Shown: positions 1-12,100 of the stretch, piece by piece | Layout: each line of letters begins with the position of its first letter | Numbering within the stretch: the stretch's first letter is position 1 | NCBI GenBank assembly: GCA_025667525.1 | Contig: CM046877.1 | Span: 261,861,706-261,925,705 of the forward strand | Reading direction: 5' to 3' | DNA from: Glebionis coronaria | Lineage: Eukaryota > Streptophyta > Magnoliopsida > Asterales > Asteraceae | DNA length: 64,000 bases | Notes under the pieces: generated by a model | Databases searched by the model: none | What the model saw: only the letters and a program-made list of their open reading frames with translations | What the model was told of the DNA's origin: nothing | Position numbers and translations under genes: made by a program

Positions 1-372
1 AATGTTCCACCATGTAAATGTACCATCAAAAAGAGTGCTAGAGCCAAACTTCACCATGTTGCTCTCGGGGACATTACTCACACTAAATTGAGATTCAAGT
101 CTCTCAATCCAACGAGCAAGACCTACGGCACCTTCGGTACCATTAAAGGTATGAGTGAAGCATGATCGGAATTCTTTGTAACAACACACACGAGTATTAG
201 TTACCAGGATTTGCACTCGATTGGTTTCTTCTTGAGTGCTTGGATTAGTCTCGGCGGTGGCAAGAACGGCGTCAACCCTATCGGCTATCATTTGGCTTAA
301 GACCGATGGATCGATAGCAATGGGTGCCGCCGGATTTTGGTTGGCCCTATTCTTGCGGGTATTGGGTGCCAT
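1..372 (-). CDS. gag polyprotein N-terminus of element H (partial at window edge)
   Basis: An open frame of 124 codons starts at the ATG at 370-372 and runs off the left end without a stop. The first residues are basic (MAPNTRKNR), followed by a short helical stretch. From about residue 68 comes the Ty3 gag capsid signature: a K-E-F-x-S-C-F segment, then an F-N-G-T-E-G-A turn, R-W-I-E-R-L-E-S-Q-F, and the T-W-W tryptophan pair near residue 122. In this family Gag forms the cytoplasmic virus-like particle that packages the element RNA. No stop or frameshift is visible in this part. The matching capsid spacing makes the assignment firm, but activity cannot be judged because pol is not in the window. 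Confidence 0.85.
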   Translation of the reverse strand, partial: MAPNTRKNRANQNPAAPIAIDPSVLSQMIADRVDAVLATAETNPSTQEETNRVQILVTNTRVCCYKEFRSCFTHTFNGTEGAVGLARWIERLESQFSVSNVPESNMVKFGSSTLFDGTFTWWNI

Positions 373-627
373 AGTCCTATAACCATAACGAAGAATCATG
401 ACAAGGTTAGAATCACAAGTTCAAATGTTAGAGAGTACAAACATGACACAAGTATGATATCACAAACAAATGACGAAGAGGTTCACAAGTTATGTAATGC
501 ACGAATAATTCATTCCGCGATTCAAATGAGTTCAAAGGAGTCAAATACATACTCTAGAAATTTAAAGGTTACAATACATAAATGGGAAATGGGAATGACG
601 TGCAACATGGATCGACTAAGAATCACT

Positions 628-1392
628 CTAGTCGTAACGATGCTCGAGGGCCTCGATCCTCTCGGACAAATCAATCAATGCCCTATGCAAAAGGTTGCGC
701 AAGGCTCCAATCTCATAGTGTTGGTCCTCTAGTCTTCGAGCAAGTCTCGCGACACGATCGGTTGCGGGTGGTGCATTCCTACCTAAATCCGTGATGACCT
801 CCGCATAGCAAGTCTCGAACCTAACCAATGACTTATAAGACAATCCACCCAAATTACAAAGAACGTGTGTCACATTACTTCGAAGTGTAGCAAGTCGAGC
901 AAAGCGGTGGGGAGTAGGTATCCCACGTGCTTCGGCGGTCGCTGAGCTCTTGGCTCCATATAAGCCGTATGGTGGTGGTGGAGTAGGCATCGTAGGTCAG
1001 AATGGGGCATCATGCCTTGGGGGAACTCTCATGGGTGGTGGCTTCAAAGACATGCGTGCGGTGCGAGTGGGAGTTGAGTCCAAATGCCTCGAGGCTAGCT
1101 TTTTCCCTATGATGGAGGGTCTCACCGACATCCTTGTGGTGCGATGTTGGCGATGTACCTTTAGATCATGAGTGGATGAGGTGGATGGAGGGATCATGGG
1201 TGCCTCGTCACGCCTCTTGTAGCATTTCAATGGTGGTAGTGAGGGAGGTGTAGGTGCACGGACAATCGGCTCTCCATGAGTGGATGACATAGGTGAAGAG
1301 TCTCTCGTGCGGGACTCTCCGATGATCACAAGTCGTGCTCCATTGGCGGACGAGCTCACGAGGTACAATGATTCGTCGGATGAGGTAGGCAT
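628..1392 (-). pseudogene. extra ORF upstream of gag in element H, one in-frame TGA
   Basis: One reading frame spans 255 codons, broken only by a TGA at 997-999; the next ATG (990) is in the same frame. I do not recognise the family. The first half is rich in Ser, Thr, Pro and Arg and looks disordered. The last ~45 residues (VARLARRLED through IEALEHRYD) have a heptad-like spacing of Leu, Ile and Ala typical of a coiled coil. It lies between the primer site and gag on the same strand, so it would be the first ORF of the genomic RNA. Extra ORFs before gag are known in some Tat/Ogre-type Ty3 elements, but this protein does not let me assign it to them. The start at 1392 is preferred over the ATG at 1416 because the intervening residues are hydrophobic and atypical. 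Confidence 0.5.
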
Positions 1393-1766
1393 AGCACTAC
1401 AAATAAAAAGGCACATATAATAAATAAATCCGATTTTGCAATCATGTATGTTTCAAGCTCAAAGTTATCATGGCACAAACCATTTAGTGTAGGATTCAAA
1501 TAAGTGTCGAAATAAAAATTGATTTTGCATATACACATAAGTTAAGTCACTTAGCAATTTAAGCGGTTAAAGTAGCATGACAATAATGCACGAGGTAATA
1601 TAACTCACAACATACTTGTATCGAATATGTGAAGTGAAGTGGCCCATGGAGATGGAGAGATAATTATAGTCTAGTGTTACTCTTATTTTTATATAAAATC
1701 CTATTTTGGACTTAACGTTTGTAAAAATGATTTTTATAAAAGCAACCTAGTTCTCTATAACCACGT

Positions 1767-1777
1767 CTCTGATACCA
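1767..1777 (-). other. primer binding site of element H (tRNA-Met type)
   Basis: The minus strand reads TGGTATCAGAG, complementary to the 3' end of plant initiator tRNA-Met, a few bases inside the LTR end at 1781. It fixes the orientation of H and the start of its internal region. Confidence 0.85.
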
Positions 1778-1780
1778 ATC

Positions 1781-1876
1781 TGTCACACCCTCAAATTACC
1801 AATGTATGTGAATAGGCCGTTAGAAAGAAACCGGTTTCCTTCGGATACCAAAGTCCCAAATGATGGTGTTATTTAG
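1781..1876 (-). repeat. truncated 5' LTR of element H
   Basis: Only the last ~96 bases of the LTR remain, closing with GGGTGTGACA on the minus strand. The other border is set by copia reverse-transcriptase homology, which ends in the KRIFR motif at about 1880. The missing LTR body implies a deletion or recombination after both elements were present. Confidence 0.6.
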
Positions 1877-3134
1877 TTACCGAAATATCCGTTTAACCTC
1901 CTTGAGGTGCTTTTTCGTAGTTCGGGCTTGATATCGTCTACAATAGAATGTCGCATGTGTAATATCTGGTCTGCTTGCTATCAAGTACATGAGGAACCTG
2001 ATCATTGAACGATATCTCGTTTGATCTATAGGTAATCCCTCAAAGTCAGCATCTAGGGATGTGGTTGATAATGGTGTCCCAACGGGGTCACATGAGGTCA
2101 TACCATGCTTTTTGATTATTTCTTGACAATACTTAGCTTGGTTAATAAAGATACCACTTGGAGATTGGTGAACTTGAATTCCAAGAAAGAATTTTAGTTC
2201 GCCCATCATTGACATTTCAAATTTGCTGTGCATCAATTTTTCAAACCATTTTGAAAGTTTTGGGTTTATAGACCCGAAAAGAATGTCATCAACATAAATC
2301 TACACAAGAAAAATGTCATCCCCATATTTATATATGAACAAAGTTAGATCAATAGAACCTTTTGAGAAACCTTTGGATACTAGAAATTTCGAGAACTCAT
2401 CGTACCACGTCCTTGGAGGTTGCTTTAGTACATATAGTGCTTTGTGGAGATGATACACCTTGTCAGGATAATGCGGATTGACGAATCCTTCCGGTTGCGT
2501 GACATAGATTTCTTCTTTCAAAGGACCATTAAGAAATGCTGTCTTTACGTCCATTTGATAAATGATGAATCCCTTATGTGCAGCATAGGCAAGGAAAATA
2601 CTGACCGCTTCCATACGAGCCACTGGTGCAAATGATTCCTAAAAATCAATACCCTCTCTCTGGCCACACCCCTTAGCCACTAGCCTAGATTTGTTCTTGA
2701 TGATCGTGTTTTCTTCATCCATCTTGTTTTTCTAGATCCATCGAAGATTTAACGATATTACATCGTATGGTCTGTCAATAAGTTCCTAGACCTTAAGTCT
2801 TTCAAATTGTTGAAGTTCATCCGTCATCTATTCAATCCAAGCATGATCAACCATGGCTTCTTTGATGTTCTTCGGTTCAGCTTTCTCACGGCGAGTGCGA
2901 ACATAAAAACATCGCCATCGGTTTCTAATTGTCGTCTTATATGAACAGGTTGTGAAGTGTTTCCAATTACTTGGACCAAAGGGTGATCTCGGGTCCAATG
3001 ATGTGTTGAAGGGTTTCGTTGGTAAAACATATGCATATTTGACGGATCAACATGACGAGTAGAGGACTCTCCAGTTTCCTGTACCGATGTACCGAATGGG
3101 TTGTGAAAATCGTCATCGTCAGATAATGCATCGT
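1877..3134 (-). pseudogene. Element E fragment 1: copia reverse transcriptase (broken)
   Basis: This is the Ty1/copia reverse transcriptase (RVT_2). It would copy element RNA into cDNA inside the capsid. On the minus strand the order is: an acidic linker after integrase (residues around SDDDDFHNPF), the R-Q-L-E-T-D segment, the AP-V-A-R-MEAV motif, [11 protein letters not shown], the Y-V-D-D catalytic box at about 2286-2297, and K-H-L-K-E-V-K-R-I-F-R. It then stops dead at element H, so the end of RT and all of RNase H are missing. A TAG at 2300-2302 sits just before the YVDD box. There is a frameshift near 2850, and more stops lie between 2624 and 2823. Its upstream part continues at 19893, on the other side of element A. 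Confidence 0.9.
3130..3134. repeat. target-site duplication of element A (ATCGT)
   Basis: ATCGT at 3130-3134 is repeated exactly at 19893-19897, directly outside the two LTRs of element A. Five bases is the normal size for Ty3 integration. The copia reading frame is continuous when the element and one copy are removed. Confidence 0.95.
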
Positions 3135-6100
3135 TGATGTTGAGTAAAACTACACCTTTAGGAAAAGGATGCAATAAATAGGGCAAGTGAGCACGATGAT
3201 TTAGGAAAACCGTGTGTGAATGACCCAATTAGGTTCGTTCTCAAGGAGGCTAGTGTATTATGTGTGTAATGATTTGGATTAATTTGTGATTATATTTGAG
3301 AAAAGAAAAATAGAAAAGGGATTAGAAGAGAATGACGGTTATGAAGACGGATTAAACTAAGTCTAAAAAGGCGTACACGTAAAGTCGTAAAAACCACCAA
3401 AATTAAAATCTTAACCTAAAAATTTCTAAAAATTACCAAAAATCCTTAATAATATTCTAAGAGTTTACAAAAAATCAAAACTTGCAAAAACCTTTTAATT
3501 AATTAGATAATGACTTTTTAATGCTAATTAAAGCCCTAAAAATCAAAATTAATTATTAAAAAGCCCTAAACAAGATTTTCAAGTTTGTAAACCTCAAAAA
3601 TACTCTAATTAAGCTAAAAACTATTTTTCAAAATTTTAAAACCAATTAAAACTATTTTTAAACAATTAAAAACTCCTAAAATCAATTAAATCTTAAATTA
3701 ATTATAAAAAATAATTAAAAGACCTAAAAAGTATATGGAAAGTTGCAAAAATCCTAATTAAGTATTTAGAACCTAGGAAAAATATAAAAACCTAGAAAAT
3801 CAGACTTTTAATTTTTAATAATAAAATAATATTAAAATAATATTAAAAATCCAAAAATTATAAAAAATTCTAAAAACTTGCAAACTAGCTTAATTTAACC
3901 TAAATAACTCAGAAATGAAAGTGAAATTACCTAAATACCCCTATTGGGCCTAGAAAATGGGCCAAACCCAAAACAGTCCCTTATTGGGCTTAATTAAGGC
4001 CCAATAAGAAAAAGTGCTCAAAATAAGCTCAAAAAGCACAGGTTGACTCAAAATTTGATTTTAAACAACTTTTTCCAAAGGCCCAAAAGCTGAAAATGTG
4101 AAATAAGCTAACTTATAATAAGCAGCTTATTCTTAATGGGCTTTTTGGCCCATTAAGCTATAAGCTGATGCCATAAGCTAAAATTTAACACACAACCTTC
4201 TTTTGACCTAACAAAGACTTCTGCAAAAAGAATTTTCAAATAAGACCACTTAATAAGCCAGAAACAAGTCAACAACTTATTCACAAAACGACAAAATAGT
4301 CGTTTTTATGATCTAGACCACCTCAGAAGCTGATTCAAGTTGCAAAATGTTTCTTTTGACAAAACTAAGCTTAAAAACCAAAGAACTTTCAAATAAGCAC
4401 ACTCAATAAGCTGGAAAATCAAATAAGCACTTATCTTAAAAGTCAAACAAGTTGGTTTTCTAGTAAAAAGTCAAAGTTAAAGTCTCATAAGCTCCAGTTC
4501 ACTTAAATGGGTTAAATAATGAAGATCTATTACAAAAAATAAGTTGTTGCAAGTCAGGATAAGCTATAATAGCTTATTGATAAGCTGATGACAAAATTGC
4601 ACTAGCAGGGGCTAGTTTTGGATATTGAGCAGTGGGAACTTTTCCCACTGCTTGACTATCTTGATTTTTTGTCTTTAGTGACTTTTTCTTGGATTCAGAT
4701 TTCACAAAGGCACCCAATTGATCTTTGGATCAAAAGGAGTCAATAACAATCAAAATAACACAATCACAAACAGCCAATTGATACAGTTTAATCAATTAAT
4801 CACCAGACATTGCACAGACATGAACAATAAGCAGTTTAGCATTCAAGAGCAGATTTAGCACAATTCAGCCAGCCAAATTCAACCAAATGCACACACAAGC
4901 TATAATAAACTCCAATAAGCAAGTCTAAACAGGTTTCATGCATTGGTTCAAAGAATTAAGCAAGATTCAAGCAATGAAAGTTACTGATGAACACTAACAC
5001 ATGCAGTTTTCTACTTTTGCTGATGTATTTGACACACAAGCCAATTTCAACACCTCAAATCTTTCAAACAGGTTATGTTAACTTTGTTTAAACCACTTTT
5101 ATCCCTAGGCATGCATACAAACTAAGTGTTCCCAAAATCCTAGGTCAAAACAAGCAGAAACAAGGTCTATATAGCAGATTGATCAATTCAAGTGTTCAAA
5201 CCCAAAAACTTGCAGCAAAACACTCTCAAACAAAGGTATATCAGATACAAAGCATAAACAACACTTTCCCTTAACACAAAAAACAGATTACAAGCATAAA
5301 CCAGTAGACCCAAACACCCCTTTAACTTTTTCAAATCAAAATTTTCAAAAGCAAAACAAGATTTCAGGCCAACCAAGCATCTATTAACACTAAAACAAGT
5401 ATAATAAACAGATTCAAGCAAGAACTAGCCACAAAATTCACAAGAACAACAGTTTCATACAAATATCACCAAAAATCACAATTTATGCAGATTTGGAGAT
5501 TAAGTAAGCAAACCTCATGGATGTACATCCACACCCACGAATTTTGAGCTTATGTGCTAGCAAGAACAAGCACAAGCTTCCACAAAAGCCTGCTAAGATT
5601 GAACAAGGGTTAAGCACAATAACATGAAAAATCAGAAACTTGGAAAAATCTTGATTGATGCAAACTTGTTACCCCACACTTGATTATCCCCAAGTTATAA
5701 GCCTCACCACACCTTAACCAACTCAGTTAGGATGCTATGATCAGCCCTATAGCCCAAGAATTCCAAGATTGGAACAAGACTTAGCAAAATATCAAGAAAA
5801 TGAGGAAAATATGCAAACTTGTGCACACTCCTCTTTTGAAAACAGGTTTTTAACTTCAAAAGCAGTAAACTAAGAACAATAACAAGCAGAATAAAGATGG
5901 CACTTGGTCTTTCTTCAAAGCACTTAACTCAAATTCATTAATCTGAAAAAGGATTTACAAGTGTTTGAACAAAGGAAAAACCAAAAGCAAGCGTCTAATG
6001 AAGCACCCTAAGGCCTTTATATAGGCATACAAATGACTAAGGAACAGCTAATAACTAGAAACCCTAATGGTTGAAGTCCCAAATATGCCCTTGTAGTTTT

Positions 6101-7361
6101 TGTCTTCTTTGGAGAATCATGTGACTGAATTTGTCATGTAGCTGAGGTGTGAGCTGTTGAAATAGCATCAAGGGCTTAAAATGAGCTTAGGATGCAAGCA
6201 GGATTGTGAGGCGTTGGATTGCTGGCATAATCTTGTCTTCTTCCTCAAACGTGTAGCAGGGCATGTCCCATGTGGCATGTGGGGTAAAGTGGCAAGTGTT
6301 TTTAAGGTTGGGATATGATTAGGGCATGCTTAATCATTAATCTGGAGGTTTATGAGGTTTAATTACAAGTGAATTAATAAAACCCAATTTGTGTTCTTGG
6401 TGAATAGCTGGGCGTTTAATCTGAGTATGCCTTTAGCGCCAGATTATTAAACTAATATAGATTAGTTTAAATCTGGTAATGGTGGGAAGTGATGTGGCCA
6501 AATGAAAGAAGCTGATTGGTGGGAGGGAGTAAGTGGGACACTTGTCACCATTTGGTAGGTTAAGGTAAGTTTTATGTCTGGCCACAATAAGTCCCTTACC
6601 TTCTTTTCTCTTTTCACTTGCAATTTAAATAACCAAATCCGGATTTCCTTTGTTAACAAACTTTCACTTTTCACACTTTTGCCCCAAATACTTTTCCAAA
6701 GTATTTTCAGGGGTATTTCTTGCCATATTGTGATACTTGAGGGGCTGTTTTGGCATTTTGTTGATAGATAATGGTCTTGACTTGTATGTTGAGCATTTTG
6801 GAGGACTGAAATTGCCAAGTCTTGATAATTGAGGGACCATTTTTGCCAAATATTGAAAGTTGAGGGTCCTTTTTGTAATTTTGGATTTTCAAAGGACCAA
6901 ACTTGTCATTTCTTGTACTTTGAAGGACTTCATGATGTATTTGACTTTGTGGATGATATTGGTTGACAATTTATCTTTGTTGAGGGGCTAAACTTGCCAA
7001 TTCTTCAAATTTAAGGGCCCTTTTTGTAATTTTGACAAACTTTAGGGACCAAACTTGTAATTATGAGGATACAAGGGTATAAAGTGTCAATTCTTCATAA
7101 TTGGAGGACCCTTCTTCATAATTCTTCAAATCTTCAAGGGTTGATCTTGGGAAAGTCTTCACTAGGGCTTGGTTCATTGTGCGGCTTCGTTTCCCGTGTT
7201 CGTTTTTGTATGATTCTTGTGATCTTTTGTCATTATCTCAATATTCGTACCTAAAATACACAAGCAACAAACACAAGCATATATTTGGGTATTTTGATGA
7301 TATTTAATGCATTTAAAGCCCTATTTGGAAGATGAGACTATGTATAAAAGCAGTCTCATCA
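3135..7361 (-). repeat. 3' LTR of element A (4227 bp)
   Basis: Direct repeat of 15654-19892. It is non-coding: the short ORFs within it also occur in the partner LTR and match nothing I know. From the 5' tip on the minus strand it carries the tip hairpin (7331-7360), a diverged ~30-base repeat array (about 6725-7130) and a TATA-like CTTTATATA (plus strand) at 6015-6023. The long AT-rich remainder is full of AATAAGCT-like words. It lacks 12 bases present in the other LTR near 18950 and has 2 extra bases near 5962. Confidence 0.95.
7331..7360 (-). other. LTR-tip hairpin of element A
   Basis: GATGAGACT (7331-7339) and AGTCTCATC (7352-7360) are perfect 9-base inverted arms around a 12-base loop. 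They occupy LTR nucleotides 2-31 counted from the 5' tip. The same structure is at 19862-19891 in the 5' LTR. Confidence 0.9.
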
Positions 7362-7372
7362 CTCCCCCATAC
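7362..7372 (-). other. polypurine tract of element A
   Basis: The minus strand reads GTATGGGGGAG directly before the 3' LTR. This is where plus-strand cDNA synthesis is primed in this class. Confidence 0.85.
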
Positions 7373-9185
7373 TAAACCATTGCCGTGCCCTCACGCAATG
7401 CTAGAGTAAAGTATCAAAGCATCTCCAAAATTCATTTTTATTCTCTTTATTGGAATGATAAACTAGCTATACTACTACTATTACTACTTGTGTTATAGAC
7501 ATAATGTATGATTTTCATCGCAAAATGGGACATTTAGGTTCATAGGATAAGAACACGTGAATGATTCGTTAGAAATAATTTCATCGTCCTCGATTTTCAC
7601 TCCAATTCCATGCCAAGCGTGCAACGAGATCATTGTCATTATAAGTTAGTAATGCTAACACTACTCATATGCCCTAATCACGTACTTATCCTCCCATTAT
7701 TCCTAAGTTGTATCTCTTATATTTTATTTTGTCTTGAATGTTTCACGAGGATACATTGTTTGACTTATGCGATAATAGAGATTTAGGTCTAAAAATAGAG
7801 TCCTAACGGTGTAACTAAGACCATCAAATCAATAACCCCTCCTAATAGACGACGATGTTAAAAAATTAAGTTGACAAGAAGAATCGATAAACACGGTTTT
7901 ATAACGGTTTTGAACATGAGACTTATTACCAAGACTTTTATATGCCCCCTAACGGAAGGGCCTTATTATCTTTGGTTTACCTCCATCTTTTATTCAACTT
8001 CGCCATGAAGCTTTTATTATGACTTCGGTCTTGCCTTGCCTTTTATTATCCGCCTCATCGGTGGTTTTATTAGCCAAAGACGTATATCCTCACGCTAAGG
8101 CAAATTTTGGATCTTTAAAGCTTCGAAGATTAAGGCTTGATTCACTTTCAATTTTTGCATAGATTTTAGGCCTTGTGGGGCTTCAAATTGTTTGCTTGAT
8201 TTAGGTGAGCACTTGAAATCTTATTATTGGGTGAAGCTTTTGATTATTAGGGTGCCAATACTTCAAAACCGTTACGCTGGCGATACCTTAATGTCTTCCC
8301 AATTTAATTACACGGAAGCTACTAGAAAAGACTAGAAACCCAACAATCAAAACTAAACCGCTAAGTCAATATTTATTAAGCAAAAAATATTTACATGCGA
8401 AGGGAGAATAAGCAAACAACGAGAACACATGAGTTTTTGAAAGAATACGAGTACTCTACGTTTAGCATAGTAACTTATAATTAACCCTATCATTTCTCGT
8501 CCTCATTTAAGAGACTTAGCCTAATGTGTAGTTAAGGAATCAAAGCTAAGTGCTCAACACGCACGGTTGAGTCAAAAATTACTCTTATTCTCGCCATCGG
8601 AAAATCTACATTCGTGTCTTCAAACACTTATAAAACATGCGAAAATTTTTAAAATTTGGCCATTTTTAGCCTTATTTTGCAACAAAAACGATAAACAAAA
8701 CGATAAACTTTGGAAAGCGTGAAGGTTTGGCAAGGCAAGTATCTATTCACCCCCCATACTAAAGTTAAACATTGTCCTCAATGTTTCGAGTCTAGGGGTG
8801 CAAACACCCCCATACTAGAGACGTAGTCGAATGCCTAATCTAGCATGGAAAGGGTGTAACCAATAAATTAATAGCCGTTTATGAAGTGTGCTAAAAACCT
8901 AAGGTTAGAACATCAAAGGATATATCATGGATATTGAGAAATGTCTCCAAAGCAAACGATCGAGTGCTCCCATAAAACGAACACGAGAGGCTCCAATCGT
9001 GAAGATCATGATCTAAAAACCACATATCACAAACAACCACGGAACAAAGGTTGGAAGGGCACAAATCCCCACACGTAAGCTACATTAGAAAGCGATAATA
9101 TGTACATAGGATAAGCATGGGACTCCCCCACGAGGCACCTCGTTTTTGATTACCGAGTCATGAGCTCGACTCGATCCCCTCAATA
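7373..9185 (-). other. non-coding tail of element A between pol and the polypurine tract
   Basis: About 1.8 kb without a supportable ORF on either strand. In related Athila elements an env-like ORF may sit here, but none is visible. Blocks of it resemble the tails of elements D and G, notably the GCTTGGYATG...GAGGAYGATGA block near 7600-7660 and the palindrome module at 8750-8817. This part is therefore conserved non-coding sequence, not filler. Confidence 0.75.
8750..8817 (-). other. palindrome between two polypurine tracts, element A
   Basis: ACATTG-AGGA-CAATGT (minus strand; 8769-8784) lies between two AGTATGGGGG-type tracts at 8750-8760 and 8806-8817. These resemble the true polypurine tract at 7362. 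The same arrangement occurs in D (50134-50200) and G (60955-61020). Function unknown; an internal plus-strand priming site is one possibility. Confidence 0.75.
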
Positions 9186-12100
9186 CTAATTATCATTGGG
9201 TAAGGTGACTTGGTCGAGGTAGTTCAAGGATGGAACTTCCCCGCCAAAGTAGTGCTTCAACCTATGTCCATTCACCTTGAAGTTAGGACCATCATCTTGA
9301 GCTAGCTCGATGGTCCCATATGGAAATACTTGGGTCACGGTGAATGGACCGGACCAACGGGATTTCAATTTACCGGAAAATATTTTCAATCTTGAATTAA
9401 AAAGTAAAACTTGATCCCCAATGTTAAAAACCCGGTTTTTAATTTTTGAATCATGCAACTTTTTAGTTTTCTCTTTGTAAATCAATGAATTTTCATAAGC
9501 AATATCCCTTAATTCATCCAATTCATTTAATTGCATTTTCCGGTGTTTTCCCGCGGTCTCCATATCATCATTACAATGCTTTAGGGCCCAATAAGCCTTG
9601 TGTTCTAACTCGATAGGCAAATGACAATTCTTTCCATACACAAGCTTATAGGGAGTGCACCCAATGGGTGTCTTATGAGCGGTCCTAAAGGCCCATAAAG
9701 CATCGTCTAACTTATCCGACCAAGATTGTCGGTTTTCCCCCACGGATCTTTCCAAAATCCTCTTCAAAGCTCGGTTTGAAACCTCGACTTGCCCACTCGT
9801 TTGTGGGTGATAAGCCGTAGAAAGACGATGTGTAACCCCATATTTCCTTAAGACTCTTTCGAATTGGTCATTACAAAAATGGGTTCCACGATCGCTTATG
9901 ATCGCACGAGGGGTTCCAAACCTAGCAAACAAACTTTTCAAGAACTTAACTACCACACGAGCATCATTAGTGGGCAAGGCCTTTGCCTCCACCCACTTAG
10001 ATAGGTAGTCAACCGCAACAAGAATGTACTTATTACCACGAGATGATGGGAACGGCCCCATAAAGTATATACCCCAAACGTCAAAGATCTCACATACTTG
10101 AATGATATTTTGTGGCATTTCATCTTTTTGTGAGGCTTTTCCTTGTCGTTGGCATGCACAAGACTTCACAAGAATTTGTGCATCTCGGTAAATAGTAGGC
10201 CAAAAGAAGCCGGCATCAAACACCTTCTTAGCCGTGAGATTAGCACCGTGGTGACCACCCGTGGGTCCCTCATGGCAAGCTCTAAGTATGTTAGAAGCTT
10301 CGGTGCCAAATACACAACGTCGGATGATTTGATCCGCACAAGTTCGAAACAAGTAAGGGTCGTTCCAAAAGTAGAACTTGACGTCACGAAAGAATTTTCG
10401 TTTTTCTTGAGTCGTCATACCCTTAACGATGAAGTTACCCGCATGGTAATTTGCAAAATCCGCAAACCATGGGGTAGAAGAATCAAGTTTGGAATTCACT
10501 AAACCAAGTGTCTCGAGCGGAAATGTTTCGGTGACTTCCTTGGGCTCGTAAACACTTTGGTGAGGATCTTCCAAACGAGAGAGATGATCGGCCGCTAGAT
10601 TCTCGGCTCCTTTTTTGTCAACAATGGTGTGATCAAATTCTTGAAGGAGGAGAATCCAACGAAGTAATCTCGGCTTAGCATCTTGCTTTGCCATGAGATA
10701 CTTGATAGCCGAATGGTCCGTATACACTATGCATTTTGTCAAGACGAGATAAGGTCGGAATTTCTCAAATGCATACACCACGGCAAGGAACTCCTTTTCC
10801 GTCGTAGTGTATTTAAGTTGAGCCTCGGTCATTGTCTTGCTAGCATAGTGAATAGGCAAGAAGTGCTTATCATGACGTTGCCCCAAAACGGCCCCTATAG
10901 CGTAATCACTTGCATCACACATAAGTTCAAAGGGGAGGTTCCAATTTGGAGCAACAAGAATGGGAGCTTCGGTAAGTTTCCTCTTAAGGATCTCAAAGGC
11001 TCGTACACAATCTTCGTCAAAGACAAAACGTGCCTCTTTTTCAAGAAGATGTGTAATGGGTCGAGAAATCTTCGAGAAATCCTTGATGAATCATCGATAA
11101 AAGCCCGCGTGGCCTAGGAAACTCCTAACTCCCTTGACGGTTTTGGGATGAGGTAATTTGGCGATGACGTCTACCTTAGCTTGATCTACCTCAATCCCCG
11201 CTTTCGAAACCTTGTGCCCTAAGACGATTCCACTCTTAACCATAAAATGACACTTTTCCCAATTGAGCACAAGGTTGGTTTCCTCACAACGTTTTAACAT
11301 TCTCTCAAGGTTCGACAAACACGAAGTAAAGGAATCACCAAACACGGAAAAGTCATCCATGAAGACTTCCATCGTCTTCTCGATCATATCATGAAAAATA
11401 GCCATCATGCATCGTTGAAAAGTTCCCGGTGCATTACAAAGTCCGAATGGCATTCTACGATAGGCAAACGTTCCATATGGACACGTAAACGTAGTTTTTT
11501 CTTGATCACGAGGATCGATGGGAATTTGGAAGTAACCGGAAAAACCATCTAAAAAGCAATAGAAATCGTTTCCCGCAAGACGCTCCAACATTTGGTCCAT
11601 GAAGGGCAAGGGAAAATGGTCTTTACGAGTGGCTTCATTCAACTTACGATAGTCAATGCACACTCTCCATCCGGTCACGAGTCTAGTGGGAATTAACTCG
11701 TTGGCATCGTTTGGCACAACGGTCATCCCTCCCTTTTTAGGGACACAATGAATAGGACTCACCCAAGGGCTATCGGAAATAGGGTAAATCATTCCCGCGT
11801 CAAGGAGTTTAAGGACCTCCTTTTTGATGACGTCGTGAATTTTGGGGTTCACCCTCCTTTGACTTTGGATTGTTGTCTTGAAATCTTCCTCCATTAAGAT
11901 TTTGTGGGTACAAAACTTGGGATCGATCCCCTTAATGTCGGATAACTTCCACGCAATCGCCCCTTTGTGAGCCTTTAGAACATCGACAAGTGCGGTTTTT
12001 TCATCATTCGAAAGATCCTTCGCAATAATAACCGGCAACTTGTCGTCCTCCTCCAAATAGACATACTCGAGGTGAGGAGGTAAATCTTTCAACTCGAGAA

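Larger units (their letters stand above)
1..1876 (-). mobile_element. Element H: 5' end of a Ty3 retrotransposon, truncated by the window edge
   Basis: Read on the minus strand, the order is: LTR 3' end closing in GTGACA (1781), a tRNA-Met-type primer site (1767-1777), about 370 bases of leader, an extra ORF (628-1392), a 255-base gap, and the start of gag (372 to the window edge). The rest of gag and pol lie outside the window. Its LTR survives only as about 96 bases and abuts copia sequence abruptly at 1876/1877, so the 5' LTR is truncated there. No target duplication can be tested. The primer site and gag fit the Tekay/Del side of Ty3; lineage is inferred from one gag domain only. Confidence 0.8.

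Noticed and set aside
5188..5421. 77-residue antisense ORF in the A LTR, repeated at 17709-17942, and a 118-residue ORF at 6462-6818 repeated at 18993-19349
   Set aside because: They are duplicated only because they lie in the two LTRs; no known domain, overlap LTR repeats, and composition is that of AT-rich non-coding DNA.
7373..9185. env-like ORF downstream of pol in A (also looked for at 49808-51845 in D and 60761-62610 in G)
   Set aside because: No frame of useful length, signal peptide or membrane segment is visible in any of the three tails.
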